Position numbers and translations under genes: made by a program | Shown here: one piece after another, positions 24,517 to 33,533 of the stretch | Layout of the letters: every line of letters begins with the position of its first letter | Numbering within the stretch: position 1 is the stretch's first letter | Notes under the pieces: model-generated | Told to the model about the DNA's origin: nothing | Databases searched by the model: none | The model's input: the letters and a program-made list of their open reading frames with translations, nothing else | DNA from: G963665005 sp963665005 | GTDB taxonomy: Bacteria; Bacillota; Clostridia; Christensenellales; SZUA-584 | Length of the DNA stretch: 64,000 bases | Direction: 5' to 3' | NCBI GenBank assembly: GCA_963665005.2 | Contig: CAXXTQ010000001.1 | Location: forward strand, 372,001-436,000

Positions 24517-25161
24517 ATGGCTATACTTAGAGTCAACCCTACCCGCATGGAGCTTACCAAGCTTAAAAAACGGCTTGTTACTGCTTCAAGAGGGCACAAA
24601 TTATTAAAAGACAAGCGCGACGAGATGGTGCGCCAGTTTTTGCTTCTTATAAAAAGAAATCGCGCTCTTCGGCAGGAAGTTGAGGCGGCTCTTTCATCCG
24701 CTCTCGCCGGTTTTGTTCTCGCGCGCGTCGCGATGACAAAGCTCTCACTCGATGAAGCGCTGCTTTTTCCTTTAAGAGAAGTCGAAATTGAGGTATCTAA
24801 AACAAACATAATGAGCGTTAACGTTCCAAAGATAGATTATCAGGAAAAAAAGCGCGAACAGGAATTTTTTCCGTACGGCATGCTTACGACATCGGCAGAG
24901 CTCGACAGCGCATCGGCAGAGCTTGCGAGAGTTTTGCCTCAGATGATAGAGCTTGCCGAGCTAGAAAAAACGTGTAACATGCTTGCCGACGAGATAGAAA
25001 AAACGCGCAGGCGCGTTAACGCGTTAGAGTACGTGATGATACCGCAGCTTGAAGAAACTATAAAGTATATACGCATGAAGCTGGATGAGAACGAGCGCGG
25101 CAGCTTAGTCCGGCTTATGAAAACAAAAGACATGATTGAGCAGAGGGAAGCGGTAAACTAG
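24517..25161 (+). CDS. ntpD: V-type ATPase subunit D (central shaft)
   Basis: The 214-residue protein is nearly all coiled coil. It has the conserved N-terminal NPTRMEL and LKxRLxxAxRGHKLLKDKRD pattern and the C-terminal RRVNALEYVMIPQLEETIKYI segment. It forms the shaft that turns within A3B3. It is the last gene of the operon and a good terminator follows 20 bases later. Confidence 0.95.
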   Translation: MAILRVNPTRMELTKLKKRLVTASRGHKLLKDKRDEMVRQFLLLIKRNRALRQEVEAALSSALAGFVLARVAMTKLSLDEALLFPLREVEIEVSKTNIMSVNVPKIDYQEKKREQEFFPYGMLTTSAELDSASAELARVLPQMIELAELEKTCNMLADEIEKTRRRVNALEYVMIPQLEETIKYIRMKLDENERGSLVRLMKTKDMIEQREAVN

Positions 25162-25181
25162 AATAAAAATAATATCAAAAA

Positions 25182-25217
25182 GGCTATGGTTTGTTTATAC
25201 GCCATAGTCTTTTTTTA
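25182..25217 (+). terminator. Terminator of the V-ATPase operon
   Basis: GGCTATGG (25182-25189) pairs with CCATAGTC (25202-25209), with one G-T pair. A run of seven to eight T residues follows. Confidence 0.85.
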
Positions 25218-25338
25218 TAAACTTCATATTGTCATTACAACCGCTTAGAATAACAACAGAATTTATCTGTCTGAAGGCATTTAATCTTAAGATTCTCAAT
25301 ACGTCTAAAGGTATTGTCGGTTGGCAGTGCCTTTTTTG

Positions 25339-25839
25339 TTAGAATATCAAGGCAGTGCCTTCGATAATAAGAGCAAATATAATCGACACAATACTTATCA
25401 TAACGGTACCTTTAAAAAACGCATACAGATGAAACATATAGTTCTTATATCCTGCGTGCCCTTCTGTTCCTGGTAATACTATAAATTTTGGAGTAATAAG
25501 ACAAAATATAAGCCAGTCAACAATCAATAAATCGACAACATTAAAAGAAAACATTATTACAAGTATTCGAAGCCAATTCTCAATTAAGCCGTAATCAAGT
25601 ATAAACTTACCGTATATACCAACCGCCAGAGGAAACAGAATAATAATAATTATAAACGGAACGCCGAAAATCATTGCTTCATGTTTTTCTTTTTTCGTTT
25701 TTTGGGGAATACCCTTTAAAATTTCTTTAGGATAATCTTGCATCATATAACGCGGATTTTTAATCAGCATCAAAAAAAGCACGATTAAAACAACTGCATT
25801 ATAAATTATCACATTTATCAGCAATGAACTCATAGCCAT
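25339..25839 (-). CDS. Unrecognised membrane protein
   Basis: The 166-residue protein has four or five hydrophobic helices and a short basic cytoplasmic loop (GIPQKTKKEKHE, about residues 43-54). No family is recognised. The extracytoplasmic segment after the fourth helix has PGTEGHAGYKNY. AGAGG lies upstream of ATG 25839, and a TATAAT-like element about 60 bases before it. It is a single gene, convergent with the V-ATPase operon across about 180 bases. Confidence 0.72.
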   Translation of the reverse strand: MAMSSLLINVIIYNAVVLIVLFLMLIKNPRYMMQDYPKEILKGIPQKTKKEKHEAMIFGVPFIIIIILFPLAVGIYGKFILDYGLIENWLRILVIMFSFNVVDLLIVDWLIFCLITPKFIVLPGTEGHAGYKNYMFHLYAFFKGTVMISIVSIIFALIIEGTALIF

Positions 25840-25946
25840 ACCTCTAATTTCAAAATTTTTATAAAAACTCTGCTTGATGCTTCCTGTTTTTTACATTATA
25901 CCATATATATAAGCTTGAAAAAAGCGGCAACAATTTAGCGCACGCA

Positions 25947-25984
25947 TAAAAAACCTCTGCAGCGGCACATTGATACAAAGGTTT
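25947..25984 (-). terminator. Terminator after ypeB
   Basis: On the minus strand, AAACCTTTG (25984-25976) pairs with CAGAGGTTT (25959-25951) with one mismatch, and T residues follow. It closes the spoIIR-sleB-ypeB transcript. Confidence 0.6.
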
Positions 25985-26018
25985 CAAAGCGGTTTTGTTA
26001 TGTTGTTTTTGCGGGCTG

Positions 26019-27338
26019 CTACATCACAAGCGTTCCCTCGTTGGTGTGCTGTATCATCAGTATATCTTCTTCAATACCCGTCTGCGCGTTGATATATATT
26101 ATATAATCATTTTCATTCAGTTTTCCCGTAAACTCATAGCAAAGTTTTTCCGCGCCCGTTTCAAGAGGAATAAGAGCAAGCCGCACGTTTTCTATCTTAA
26201 CGTCGCTGTTCACATTCTTTTTTGCCTGAAGCTCGGTGATCTCGGGTTTTTTAAGCTCCCTTTGCTTGTGCGACATAAGATAGTTGTTTGTGTCTATCCC
26301 GGCGACTTCGCCCTTTGCTATATCTACCCAGACTTTTATAAGGTCGGGGTATAATATAACCTCGCCGTCAAGCGGTGCCAAATTTATTACCGCCATGCCG
26401 CCGTAAAACTGAGCGTAACTCGATTCTGTATTGCCGTACCCTTTATCTTTCAGATAGTCTTGTGCTGTTTTTGTGAGCGCCTTATATTTAGCGTCGGTAG
26501 GAACTGCCGATATGCCTATTTCCGTTTTGCGCATATACCACAATACCTGCCCCCCTTGCTTTGTTATGTAAATGGAAAACTCTTGATTCTCTCCCGAAAA
26601 CCCGTAGCAGGCAATATCCCCGTTTAAATCGTTATCATCCGCTATTGTGTTTATATCAGTACCGAGAAACTCGGCGGCGGCTTTTTTAGCCTGCTGCCTG
26701 CTGACTTCTTTACCGCCCAGCCCCTCGGGCTTTTTATCTTCCGTGCTTTCGGAAAACGGCCCGTCGTACTGAAGCCGCGGATATTCCTGGTTAGAAAAAT
26801 CGAGAGTACCTTTAGCCTGATCCTCCTGCGCCATAAACACATCCTCGGAAAATCCCGAATCGGAAGGATACCCCTGCCTCCACATTTCATCAAGGTTATC
26901 GCAAACCTCTTCGCACGATTTCGCGAGCGCCTGAATCTGACTAATATCCTCTTTTGATATATCTTCTCCGAGCGCGAATTTTTTAGACAGAGACCTGCAG
27001 TAATCTCCCGTACGGTTCATAAACTGCGTCAAAGGCGATGTGGTAATATAAGACACGGGAAGCGCAGAAATTGAGCTTTGTGTATCTCCCGCCTGGCGCC
27101 AAACATCCATAAGCAATAGAGTATACTGATTAGATCCGCTTGCAGCTTGCAGCTTGCATAGCTTTGTCTGAAGGCTGCTCATATCAGTCATAAGTTCTTC
27201 GAACGATTTTGAATAAAACGCCGCCAGCTGATTTTTAAGATTGTTTTTCTGGTCGCTTAGTACTATAGAATATATTCCAAGGCCTACGATAAGCGCTCCC
27301 GCAACTGCTGCCGCTACAATTTTTTGTATTCTTTTCAT
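26019..27338 (-). CDS. ypeB: Germination protein YpeB
   Basis: The 439-residue protein has an N-terminal membrane anchor (about residues 4-25), a helical N-terminal domain and C-terminal PepSY-type repeats (from about 210 to the end). YpeB is needed to place or stabilise the cortex-lytic enzyme SleB in the dormant spore (established in Bacillus). ATG 27338 is chosen: AAGGAAAGG lies just before it, right behind the sleB stop. An upstream in-frame start would run back into sleB. The usual sleB-ypeB order is kept. Confidence 0.92.
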   Translation of the reverse strand: MKRIQKIVAAAVAGALIVGLGIYSIVLSDQKNNLKNQLAAFYSKSFEELMTDMSSLQTKLCKLQAASGSNQYTLLLMDVWRQAGDTQSSISALPVSYITTSPLTQFMNRTGDYCRSLSKKFALGEDISKEDISQIQALAKSCEEVCDNLDEMWRQGYPSDSGFSEDVFMAQEDQAKGTLDFSNQEYPRLQYDGPFSESTEDKKPEGLGGKEVSRQQAKKAAAEFLGTDINTIADDNDLNGDIACYGFSGENQEFSIYITKQGGQVLWYMRKTEIGISAVPTDAKYKALTKTAQDYLKDKGYGNTESSYAQFYGGMAVINLAPLDGEVILYPDLIKVWVDIAKGEVAGIDTNNYLMSHKQRELKKPEITELQAKKNVNSDVKIENVRLALIPLETGAEKLCYEFTGKLNENDYIIYINAQTGIEEDILMIQHTNEGTLVM

Positions 27339-27355
27339 ATGTGTTTGTCCTTTCC

Positions 27356-28021
27356 TTATTTGCAAAAAAGATGATTGCCGATTTCGCATATCACCGCTCT
27401 TGTTCTTATCCAGGAATTGCTCGATTTATCGGGGTTATAATAAAACAATGCGTTTCCCGACGGGTCCCAGCCATTCATGGCGTCTCTTGCCGCCTTTAAC
27501 GATTCCTGGTCGGGCGAAAGGTTTATCTGCCCGTCGTTGACTACAGAAAAGGCGCCGTTTTGGTATATTACCTTTGCAATGCTTCCGGGGAACTGCGAGC
27601 TTTCTACACGGTTGAGCACAACTGCTGCTACAGCCACTTTGCCTTTGTATACTTCTCCCCTTGCTTCTCCGTAAACAAGGCGCGCCAAAAGGTATACATC
27701 GCCCGAATCGCCCCGTGAATCTCCCGAAGGTATGGCGACGCCAAGCTTCTCGGCCGTCTGCGCGCCGACTATTCCGTCTACCGTGATATAATGTTTTTTC
27801 TGAAACCTTATTACCGCCTGCCTTGTAAGTTCGCCGTAATCGCCGTCGACTCTGCCGAAATAATAGCCCCAGTCATAAAGCCGCCTTTGTATTTCTCTTA
27901 CCTGTTCGCCCGAAGACCCTACTTTATATGACGCGACGGGCATAGCTTCGCATCCATAAAATAAAACCGTAAGCAATAAAAGTATTATCACCAACGGTTT
28001 TTTTATTTTTCTTAATATCAT
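27356..28021 (-). CDS. sleB: Spore cortex-lytic enzyme SleB
   Basis: The 221-residue protein has a hydrophobic N-terminus ending LFYGC, a lipobox that suggests lipoprotein anchoring. A peptidoglycan-binding domain follows (about 33-95, GSSGEQVREIQRRLYDWGYY), then the SleB/CwlJ hydrolase domain (about 105-221, VYGEARGE with the expected catalytic Glu). SleB cuts muramic-delta-lactam cortex glycan at germination. It begins 18 bases after the spoIIR stop and is followed by ypeB, forming a three-gene forespore unit. The lipobox is less common; Bacillus SleB has a cleavable signal. Confidence 0.94.
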   Translation of the reverse strand: MILRKIKKPLVIILLLLTVLFYGCEAMPVASYKVGSSGEQVREIQRRLYDWGYYFGRVDGDYGELTRQAVIRFQKKHYITVDGIVGAQTAEKLGVAIPSGDSRGDSGDVYLLARLVYGEARGEVYKGKVAVAAVVLNRVESSQFPGSIAKVIYQNGAFSVVNDGQINLSPDQESLKAARDAMNGWDPSGNALFYYNPDKSSNSWIRTRAVICEIGNHLFCK

Positions 28022-28039
28022 ATTGCCTGCTCCAAAATA

Positions 28040-28579
28040 TTATTTGACGGTCAGCTTGTTTTCTCCGAAAAGTTTTTCTATGAGCTCTGCAAAAAACGAT
28101 GTATACTCAACATCCGCATTTTCTTCTTCGATCTCGGATATACAAAGCGGAGGAAACATTACGCACCACCAGTTTTCTCCCTCGCCCTGCCCGAGAATCA
28201 ATCTAAGCGCCTGATAGTCGCCCTCTGGATATAACACATCGTTGTACCGCTTGTCGGGAAAATGATAATTTCCCACAGCTGCCGACGCAGTATAGTCAAA
28301 ATCGTTTTCTTCGAGTATATCGTTTGCCGTCTTTACTATTATCTCAATATTATCCGAGATATATTCTTTTGCCTGCTTCGCGTTTTTGCATTTTACTATT
28401 TCTTGTTTAGTTGCCTGTAAAACCGCGTCTCTTACGGCAAGCTTTACCTGCTGGTCTTCTTTTGTGTTCGAATTCGCCACTATATGCAGCCGAAACGGCT
28501 GTGCAGCGCAGGCGTTTGTTATAAAAACCGTTACTAAAAGCATAAATGCGATAATTATTGTCTTTTTCATTGCTGTCAT
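28040..28579 (-). CDS. spoIIR: Stage II sporulation protein R
   Basis: The 179-residue SpoIIR is made in the forespore, secreted into the intermembrane space, and triggers SpoIIGA to process pro-SigE in the mother cell. The N-terminal membrane/signal segment (about residues 5-25), FRLHIVANSN and the C-terminal GEGENWWCVMFPPLC are family signatures. AGGAAGG precedes the ATG at 8 bases. A perfect forespore-type promoter is found upstream. It heads the unit with sleB and ypeB. Confidence 0.95.
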   Translation of the reverse strand: MTAMKKTIIIAFMLLVTVFITNACAAQPFRLHIVANSNTKEDQQVKLAVRDAVLQATKQEIVKCKNAKQAKEYISDNIEIIVKTANDILEENDFDYTASAAVGNYHFPDKRYNDVLYPEGDYQALRLILGQGEGENWWCVMFPPLCISEIEEENADVEYTSFFAELIEKLFGENKLTVK

Positions 28580-28626
28580 AATTAAAATTCCTTCCTGTAA
28601 AAATTATAGTATTTATGTACATAACG

Positions 28627-28655
28627 ATTATTGCCACGATTTTTGCAAACTATAC
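28627..28655 (-). promoter_or_regulatory. SigF/SigG-type promoter of spoIIR
   Basis: On the minus strand GTATA (28655-28651), exactly 15 bases, then GGCAATAAT (28635-28627). This matches the GYWTA and GGnRAnAnT elements known for Bacillus forespore sigma factors. The predicted start is about 40 bases before the spoIIR ATG. It cannot be told from sequence whether SigF, SigG or both use it. Confidence 0.8.
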
Positions 28656-28705
28656 TTTAAAGGTGTTCTTTGTATAAATTTTTTTATATACTGTCATTTC
28701 TTATT

Positions 28706-28733
28706 TTGAAATTACTTTGTTTTGTGCTATAAT
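28706..28733 (+). promoter_or_regulatory. SigA promoter of the DUF1934 gene
   Basis: TTGAAA (28706-28711), 16 bases and TATAAT (28728-28733), about 28 bases before ATG 28762. It is divergent from the spoIIR promoter. Confidence 0.75.
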
Positions 28734-28761
28734 ACATAAGAATAAAATGGGGGTATTGTAT

Positions 28762-29190
28762 ATGCAGAAAGTTCTGCTGACAATCAAAGGTACACAAGGC
28801 GAAGGCGATGCGCAAGATGTTGTTGAGTTCGTCACCGAAGGCCGGCTTTTTAAGAATTCTGACGGCTATCTTTTAGAATATGACGAAAGCGAGCTTACCG
28901 GCATTGACGGCGTTACGACTAAGCTTATTCTCGAAAACGAAAGCGTAACCTTATTGCGAAGCGGCGCTATAGATACTCACATGGTATTTTCTAAAAACAG
29001 TGTTTACGAAAGCAACTTTTCCACTCCTTTCGGCGAGATACGCATGAGTATTTTTGCTCATAACGTTCACAGCAATTTTTGCGAAAAGAGCGGAAGCATA
29101 AGCTTGGAGTATGAAATAAACATGGGCGAAGCAAATACTGTAAATAAACTTGATTTATCGTTTAAAAGCATGAAAGATTGCGTAAATTAG
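28762..29190 (+). CDS. DUF1934 (YwiB-like) beta-barrel protein
   Basis: The 142-residue protein matches DUF1934, a calycin-like small barrel found in Bacillota, often near argS or rpoE. There is no known activity. The repeated YLLEYDESEL and STPFGEIRMSIF motifs are typical. ATG 28762 has a GGGGG site upstream and is preferred to two earlier in-frame starts that would lie upstream of the promoter's transcription start. It is followed by a metallo-hydrolase gene at 27 bases. Confidence 0.83.
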   Translation: MQKVLLTIKGTQGEGDAQDVVEFVTEGRLFKNSDGYLLEYDESELTGIDGVTTKLILENESVTLLRSGAIDTHMVFSKNSVYESNFSTPFGEIRMSIFAHNVHSNFCEKSGSISLEYEINMGEANTVNKLDLSFKSMKDCVN

Positions 29191-29217
29191 ACTTTATACA
29201 GAATAGAAGGTGAAATT

Positions 29218-29865
29218 ATGATAATTGACTGGTTGGGGCATTCTTGTTTTAAGGTAACTTTAAAGAGCGGAACGCGGATACTGTTCGATCCGTACGACAG
29301 CACTGTCGGATATGAGCAAAAGGAAACGGAAGTTGATTTCGTTGTAATCAGCCATGCGCATTTTGACCACAATGATTTAAGCTTTGTCACGGGCGATTAT
29401 AAAATTATTGACACAGCCGGCGTTCACGAATTCGGCGAAATCACTCTCGAGGGTATAAAAACCTGGCACGATCATTCAAAGGGCGCGCACAGGGGCCAGA
29501 ATCTTGTGTTTTTGCTTAGGGTAAAAGGTATCTCTCTTTGCCATATGGGCGATATAGGAAGTATTCCGAACGAAGACGTAATAGAAAAATTAAAAGGAGT
29601 TGATATTCTTCTTATTCCGGTCGGAGGGCACTTTACAATAGACGCCAAAGAGGCTCTTACTATATGCGAGAAAATATCTCCTAACGTTATTATCCCTATG
29701 CATTTTAAAACGGCCGTATCAAGCCTCGATATTGCTCCGCTTCATGATTTTCTTGAAGCAGCAGACGGAGAATATGATGTGTCATATCCGGGAAAATGCT
29801 ACTTGGAAATAGATAAAGCATCATTGAAAAAGCGCACCAGAATAGTAGTTATGGAGTATCTATAA
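29218..29865 (+). CDS. UlaG-like metallo-beta-lactamase-fold hydrolase
   Basis: The 215-residue metallo-hydrolase has H46, H48, D50 and H51 (SHAHFDHND) and a later CHMGDIG and PMHFKT motif that complete the two-metal site. This sub-family includes UlaG and YtkL-type proteins with diverse or unknown substrates. AAGGTG precedes the ATG. It lies between the DUF1934 gene and pyrG on the same strand. The physiological substrate is unknown. Confidence 0.87.
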   Translation: MIIDWLGHSCFKVTLKSGTRILFDPYDSTVGYEQKETEVDFVVISHAHFDHNDLSFVTGDYKIIDTAGVHEFGEITLEGIKTWHDHSKGAHRGQNLVFLLRVKGISLCHMGDIGSIPNEDVIEKLKGVDILLIPVGGHFTIDAKEALTICEKISPNVIIPMHFKTAVSSLDIAPLHDFLEAADGEYDVSYPGKCYLEIDKASLKKRTRIVVMEYL

Positions 29866-29893
29866 ACTTATCATATTTAAATGGAGGGTATTA

Positions 29894-31501
29894 ATGGCAA
29901 CAAAATTTATCTTTGTTACTGGCGGGGTTGTATCATCACTGGGAAAAGGCATAACCGCGGCTTCTCTTGGGCTTTTGCTCAAAGGCCGGGGCCTGAAAGT
30001 ATCACTGCAAAAGTGCGATCCGTATATAAACGTGGATCCGGGGACTATGAGCCCTTTTCAGCACGGAGAAGTCTATGTAACGGATGACGGAGCAGAGACG
30101 GACCTTGATATCGGGCATTACGAGAGGTTCACGGATGAGAACTCTTTCGCCGACAGTAACGTAACCACCGGCAAGGTATACTGGACAGTTATAACAAAAG
30201 AACGCCGGGGCGATTATCTCGGAGGGACGGTTCAGGTAATACCGCACATAACCGACGAAATAAAAAAGAGGATTTACAGCGTTGCCAGCAAAAATAAACC
30301 GGATGTTGTTATTACAGAGATAGGCGGAACGGTCGGCGATATAGAATCGCAGCCGTTTTTAGAAACTATCCGCCAGATAAAATGGGAAGTCGGCGAGCAG
30401 AATTGTATGTATATACACGTTACGCTTATGCCTTATTTGAGAAAAGTCGGCGAGCTTAAAACCAAACCGACACAGCACAGCGTAAAAGAGCTTCGTACGA
30501 TTGGTATAGAGCCGGATGTAATAGTCTGCAGAACTGAACTTGAGCTGACAAACGATATAAAAAGAAAGATAGCGCTGTTTTGTAACGTCAGCCAGAACTC
30601 TGTGGTACAGAACCTAGACGCCGAGTCTCTTTATGAAGTACCTCTTCTGCTCCGCGAGGAGAAGCTTGATACTCTTGTTTGCGAAAGGCTTGGGTTGCCG
30701 AAAATTGTTTCAAAAATCCCCGAATGGGAAAAAGTTGTAAATATACAGCAAAAGCTAAAAGAAACTGTTAAAATTGCCATTGTCGGCAAATATATAGAAC
30801 TGCACGACGCATACCTCAGTATAGCAGAATCGCTTACACACGCGGGCATAGCCAATAACCTCGATGTGCAGATAATGTGGATAAACGCCGTCGATCTTGA
30901 AGAAACGGAAGATATTCTGCCTATAATCGGCGAAGCGCACGGAGTGATAGTGCCCGGCGGGTTTGGTGAAAGAGGCATAGAAGGAAAAATCAAAGCAATA
31001 CAATATTGCCGCCAAAACAAAGTTCCGTTCCTTGGTATCTGCCTTGGTATGCAGCTTGCGATTATCGAATTCGCGAGAAACGTTTTAGGACATAGAGAAG
31101 CTAACTCAACCGAGCATTGCTCGGATACGCCTTATCCGTTTATAGACCTTATGCCCGAGCAGAAAAACATCACGGATATGGGCGGAACAATGCGGCTCGG
31201 AAGCTATAGATGCACCCTTACCAAAGGCTCTGTTGCGTTCAAGGCATATAGGCAAAAAGAAATCAGCGAGCGGCATCGGCACAGGTACGAATTTAACAAC
31301 GTTTATTTTGAAGAGATCACTAACGCGGGTATACGCGTTGCCGGAATCAATCCCGACCACGATCTTGTGGAAATCATCGAGCTTGAAGACCATCCCTGGT
31401 TTGTCGGCGTACAGTTTCATCCCGAGTTCAAATCGCGCCCGATACGTTCTCACCCGCTGTTTCGAGAACTTGTCGCTGAAGCGAAAAAAAGAAAAGACTG
31501 A
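29894..31501 (+). CDS. pyrG: CTP synthase
   Basis: The 535-residue amidotransferase makes CTP from UTP, ATP and glutamine. Residues 1 to about 265 form the synthase domain, with the GGVVSSLGKGI loop (P-loop-like) and the GGTVGDIES motif. About 290-535 form the class I glutaminase, with the nucleophile Cys in GICLGMQ and the catalytic His/Glu in VQFHPEF. The length is normal. GGAGGG precedes the ATG. Together with upp and rpiB at 15-16 kb, pyrimidine nucleotide supply is well represented. Confidence 0.98.
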   Translation: MATKFIFVTGGVVSSLGKGITAASLGLLLKGRGLKVSLQKCDPYINVDPGTMSPFQHGEVYVTDDGAETDLDIGHYERFTDENSFADSNVTTGKVYWTVITKERRGDYLGGTVQVIPHITDEIKKRIYSVASKNKPDVVITEIGGTVGDIESQPFLETIRQIKWEVGEQNCMYIHVTLMPYLRKVGELKTKPTQHSVKELRTIGIEPDVIVCRTELELTNDIKRKIALFCNVSQNSVVQNLDAESLYEVPLLLREEKLDTLVCERLGLPKIVSKIPEWEKVVNIQQKLKETVKIAIVGKYIELHDAYLSIAESLTHAGIANNLDVQIMWINAVDLEETEDILPIIGEAHGVIVPGGFGERGIEGKIKAIQYCRQNKVPFLGICLGMQLAIIEFARNVLGHREANSTEHCSDTPYPFIDLMPEQKNITDMGGTMRLGSYRCTLTKGSVAFKAYRQKEISERHRHRYEFNNVYFEEITNAGIRVAGINPDHDLVEIIELEDHPWFVGVQFHPEFKSRPIRSHPLFRELVAEAKKRKD

Positions 31502-31537
31502 AATAAACGGCGGCAAAAGCGCATTAAAAAGGCAATA

Positions 31538-31568
31538 AAACAGCCGTTATAAGCGGCTCTTTTATATA
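31538..31568 (+). terminator. Weak terminator after pyrG
   Basis: AGCCG and CGGCT form a 5-bp stem around 31542-31558, then CTTTTATAT. The stem is short and the T tract interrupted, so partial read-through into glnS is likely. Confidence 0.35.
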
Positions 31569-31607
31569 ATCCGCTTATTGAGCCGCCCGGAGGATAAATT
31601 ATCAGCT

Positions 31608-33248
31608 ATGACACAAAAATCTAAAAACTTTATTGAAGAAATCATTGATGACGATTTTAAGCAAAATCGCGTTGACCATGTTTTAACAAGGTTTCCGCCC
31701 GAGCCGAACGGCTATCTGCACATAGGGCACGCAAAATCTATGTGTTTAAACTTCGGTACCGCAAAAAAATACGGCGGGCAGTGTAATTTAAGATATGATG
31801 ACACTAATCCTATAAAAGAAGATGATGAATATATAAAAAGCATTCACAAAGATGTAACTTGGCTTGGCTTTTCGCCCGCAAAAGTATTGTACGCTTCGGA
31901 TTATTTTGAGTATATGTACGGCAAAGCGATGCTTTTGGTCGAAAAAGGCTTGGCTTTTGTTTGCGATTTGGACGCAGAGCAGCAAAGAGAATACAGAGGA
32001 ACTCTGACGCAGCCGGGAAAAGAAAGCCCTTATAAGAAAAGAAGCATAGAAAAAAACAAAAAGCTTTTTTTAGAAATGAAGCAGGGCAAGTTTAAAGACG
32101 GCGAAAAGGTGCTTCGCGCAAAGATAGATATGGCAAGCGCAAATCTTAATATGAGAGACCCTATTATATACCGTATAATGCATACATCGCATCACAGAAC
32201 GGGCAGCACATGGTGTATTTACCCTATGTACGATTTTGCCCATCCCCTCGGCGACGCTTTCGAGAAAATAACGCACAGCATTTGCACTCTCGAGTTCGAA
32301 GACCACCGTCCGCTTTATGACTGGGTTATAGAAAACTGCGAATGTTTTCCTGCGCCGCACCAGTACGAATTCGCGCGGCTTAACCTTACAAGAACTATAA
32401 TGAGCAAAAGATATCTCAAAAAGCTTGTTGAAGAAGGTATTGTTTCGGGATGGGACGACCCTAGAATGCCCACGCTTTGCGGCCTTAGGCGAAGAGGGTA
32501 TACGCCCGAGTCGATACGCGACTTTTGCGACCGCATAGGCGTCGCGAAATCTAACAGCGAAGTGGATATCCGCCTGCTCGAGCATTGTGTGCGCGAACAT
32601 CTTAACGAAACGGCTATGAGGCGTATGTCCGTTTTAGAGCCGCTGAAGGTTACCATAAGCAATTATAAAGGCAGCGAGCTTATGCAGTGTGAGAACATGC
32701 CAAGAAACGAGGAGGCGGGCCTGCGTGACGTTCCCTTCTCTTCCCAGATTTATATAGAACAATCGGATTTTATGGAAGACCCTCCGGGCAAGTTTTTCCG
32801 TCTTGCGCCCGGAAAAGAAGTCAGGCTGAAAAACGCTTATATCATAAAATGCGAAAAAGTTATAAAAGATTCCAAAGGAAAAGTGACCGAGCTTATATGC
32901 AGCTATGATCCGGGCAGCAAATCAGGCGGACCGACGGCAGGACGCAAGGTTAAAGGCACGCTGCACTGGGTAGACGCGCAAACGGCCGTACCCTGCGAAG
33001 TGCGAAAATATAATTATCTTTTATCCGAACAGACGGACGGAGATTTTATAGACAGGCTGAATCCGAATTCTGTAGAAATTTTGCCTGATGCGCTTATTGA
33101 AAAACAAGGCAAAGATTCTAAACCGGGACAGAAGTTTCAGTTTTTCCGTCAAGGCTATTTTAACGTTGATAATGACAGCGGCGACCGTCTTATATTCAAC
33201 ATGATAGTCGGTTTAAAAGACAGCTTTTCTAAAACGTTAGAAAGATAG
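31608..33248 (+). CDS. glnS: Glutaminyl-tRNA synthetase
   Basis: The 546-residue class I synthetase charges tRNA-Gln directly. The HIGH-type motif (GYLHIGHAKS, about residue 35), the KMSKS-type MSKRYL and the C-terminal anticodon-binding beta barrels are present. A bacterium with GlnRS does not strictly need GatCAB for Gln-tRNA. ATG 31608 is used; the GGAGG upstream is a little distant (about 14 bases), and a TTG at 31578 would overlap it. gltX lies about 600 bases downstream. Confidence 0.96.
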   Translation: MTQKSKNFIEEIIDDDFKQNRVDHVLTRFPPEPNGYLHIGHAKSMCLNFGTAKKYGGQCNLRYDDTNPIKEDDEYIKSIHKDVTWLGFSPAKVLYASDYFEYMYGKAMLLVEKGLAFVCDLDAEQQREYRGTLTQPGKESPYKKRSIEKNKKLFLEMKQGKFKDGEKVLRAKIDMASANLNMRDPIIYRIMHTSHHRTGSTWCIYPMYDFAHPLGDAFEKITHSICTLEFEDHRPLYDWVIENCECFPAPHQYEFARLNLTRTIMSKRYLKKLVEEGIVSGWDDPRMPTLCGLRRRGYTPESIRDFCDRIGVAKSNSEVDIRLLEHCVREHLNETAMRRMSVLEPLKVTISNYKGSELMQCENMPRNEEAGLRDVPFSSQIYIEQSDFMEDPPGKFFRLAPGKEVRLKNAYIIKCEKVIKDSKGKVTELICSYDPGSKSGGPTAGRKVKGTLHWVDAQTAVPCEVRKYNYLLSEQTDGDFIDRLNPNSVEILPDALIEKQGKDSKPGQKFQFFRQGYFNVDNDSGDRLIFNMIVGLKDSFSKTLER

Positions 33249-33257
33249 GCAATAAAC

Positions 33258-33533
33258 TTGGGAATAAGTATTTTTGAGTTGTTTTTTTTCATTTTTCTTG
33301 CCTGCGCCTGGCCGGTCTCTATGGCCAGAATGATAAGAAACCGCAGCACAAAAGGAAAGAGCCTACTCTTTTCGTGTGCTATACTGCTAGGTTATATATT
33401 TGGCATAGCTCATAAATTCATATATGATTTGGATATTATAGTCGGTATTTATTTTTTAAATATGATGCTGTGTTTGGCAGATGCCGTTATCTTTCTTTTC
33501 ATTAAAAATAAATATGAGAAGGAGAATTCCTAA
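33258..33533 (+). CDS. PQ-loop/SemiSWEET-like half-transporter, copy 1
   Basis: The 91-residue protein has three helices and a WPVSMARMIRNRSTKGKSL motif after the first, the layout of single-repeat PQ-loop (SemiSWEET) proteins. Those dimerise to move sugars or other small solutes. The diagnostic PQ pair is WP here, so assignment is by pattern only. It starts with TTG and overlaps the second copy by one base (stop/ATG overlap). The two are clear paralogues. It is part of the glnS-gltX stretch. Confidence 0.65.
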   Translation: MGISIFELFFFIFLACAWPVSMARMIRNRSTKGKSLLFSCAILLGYIFGIAHKFIYDLDIIVGIYFLNMMLCLADAVIFLFIKNKYEKENS

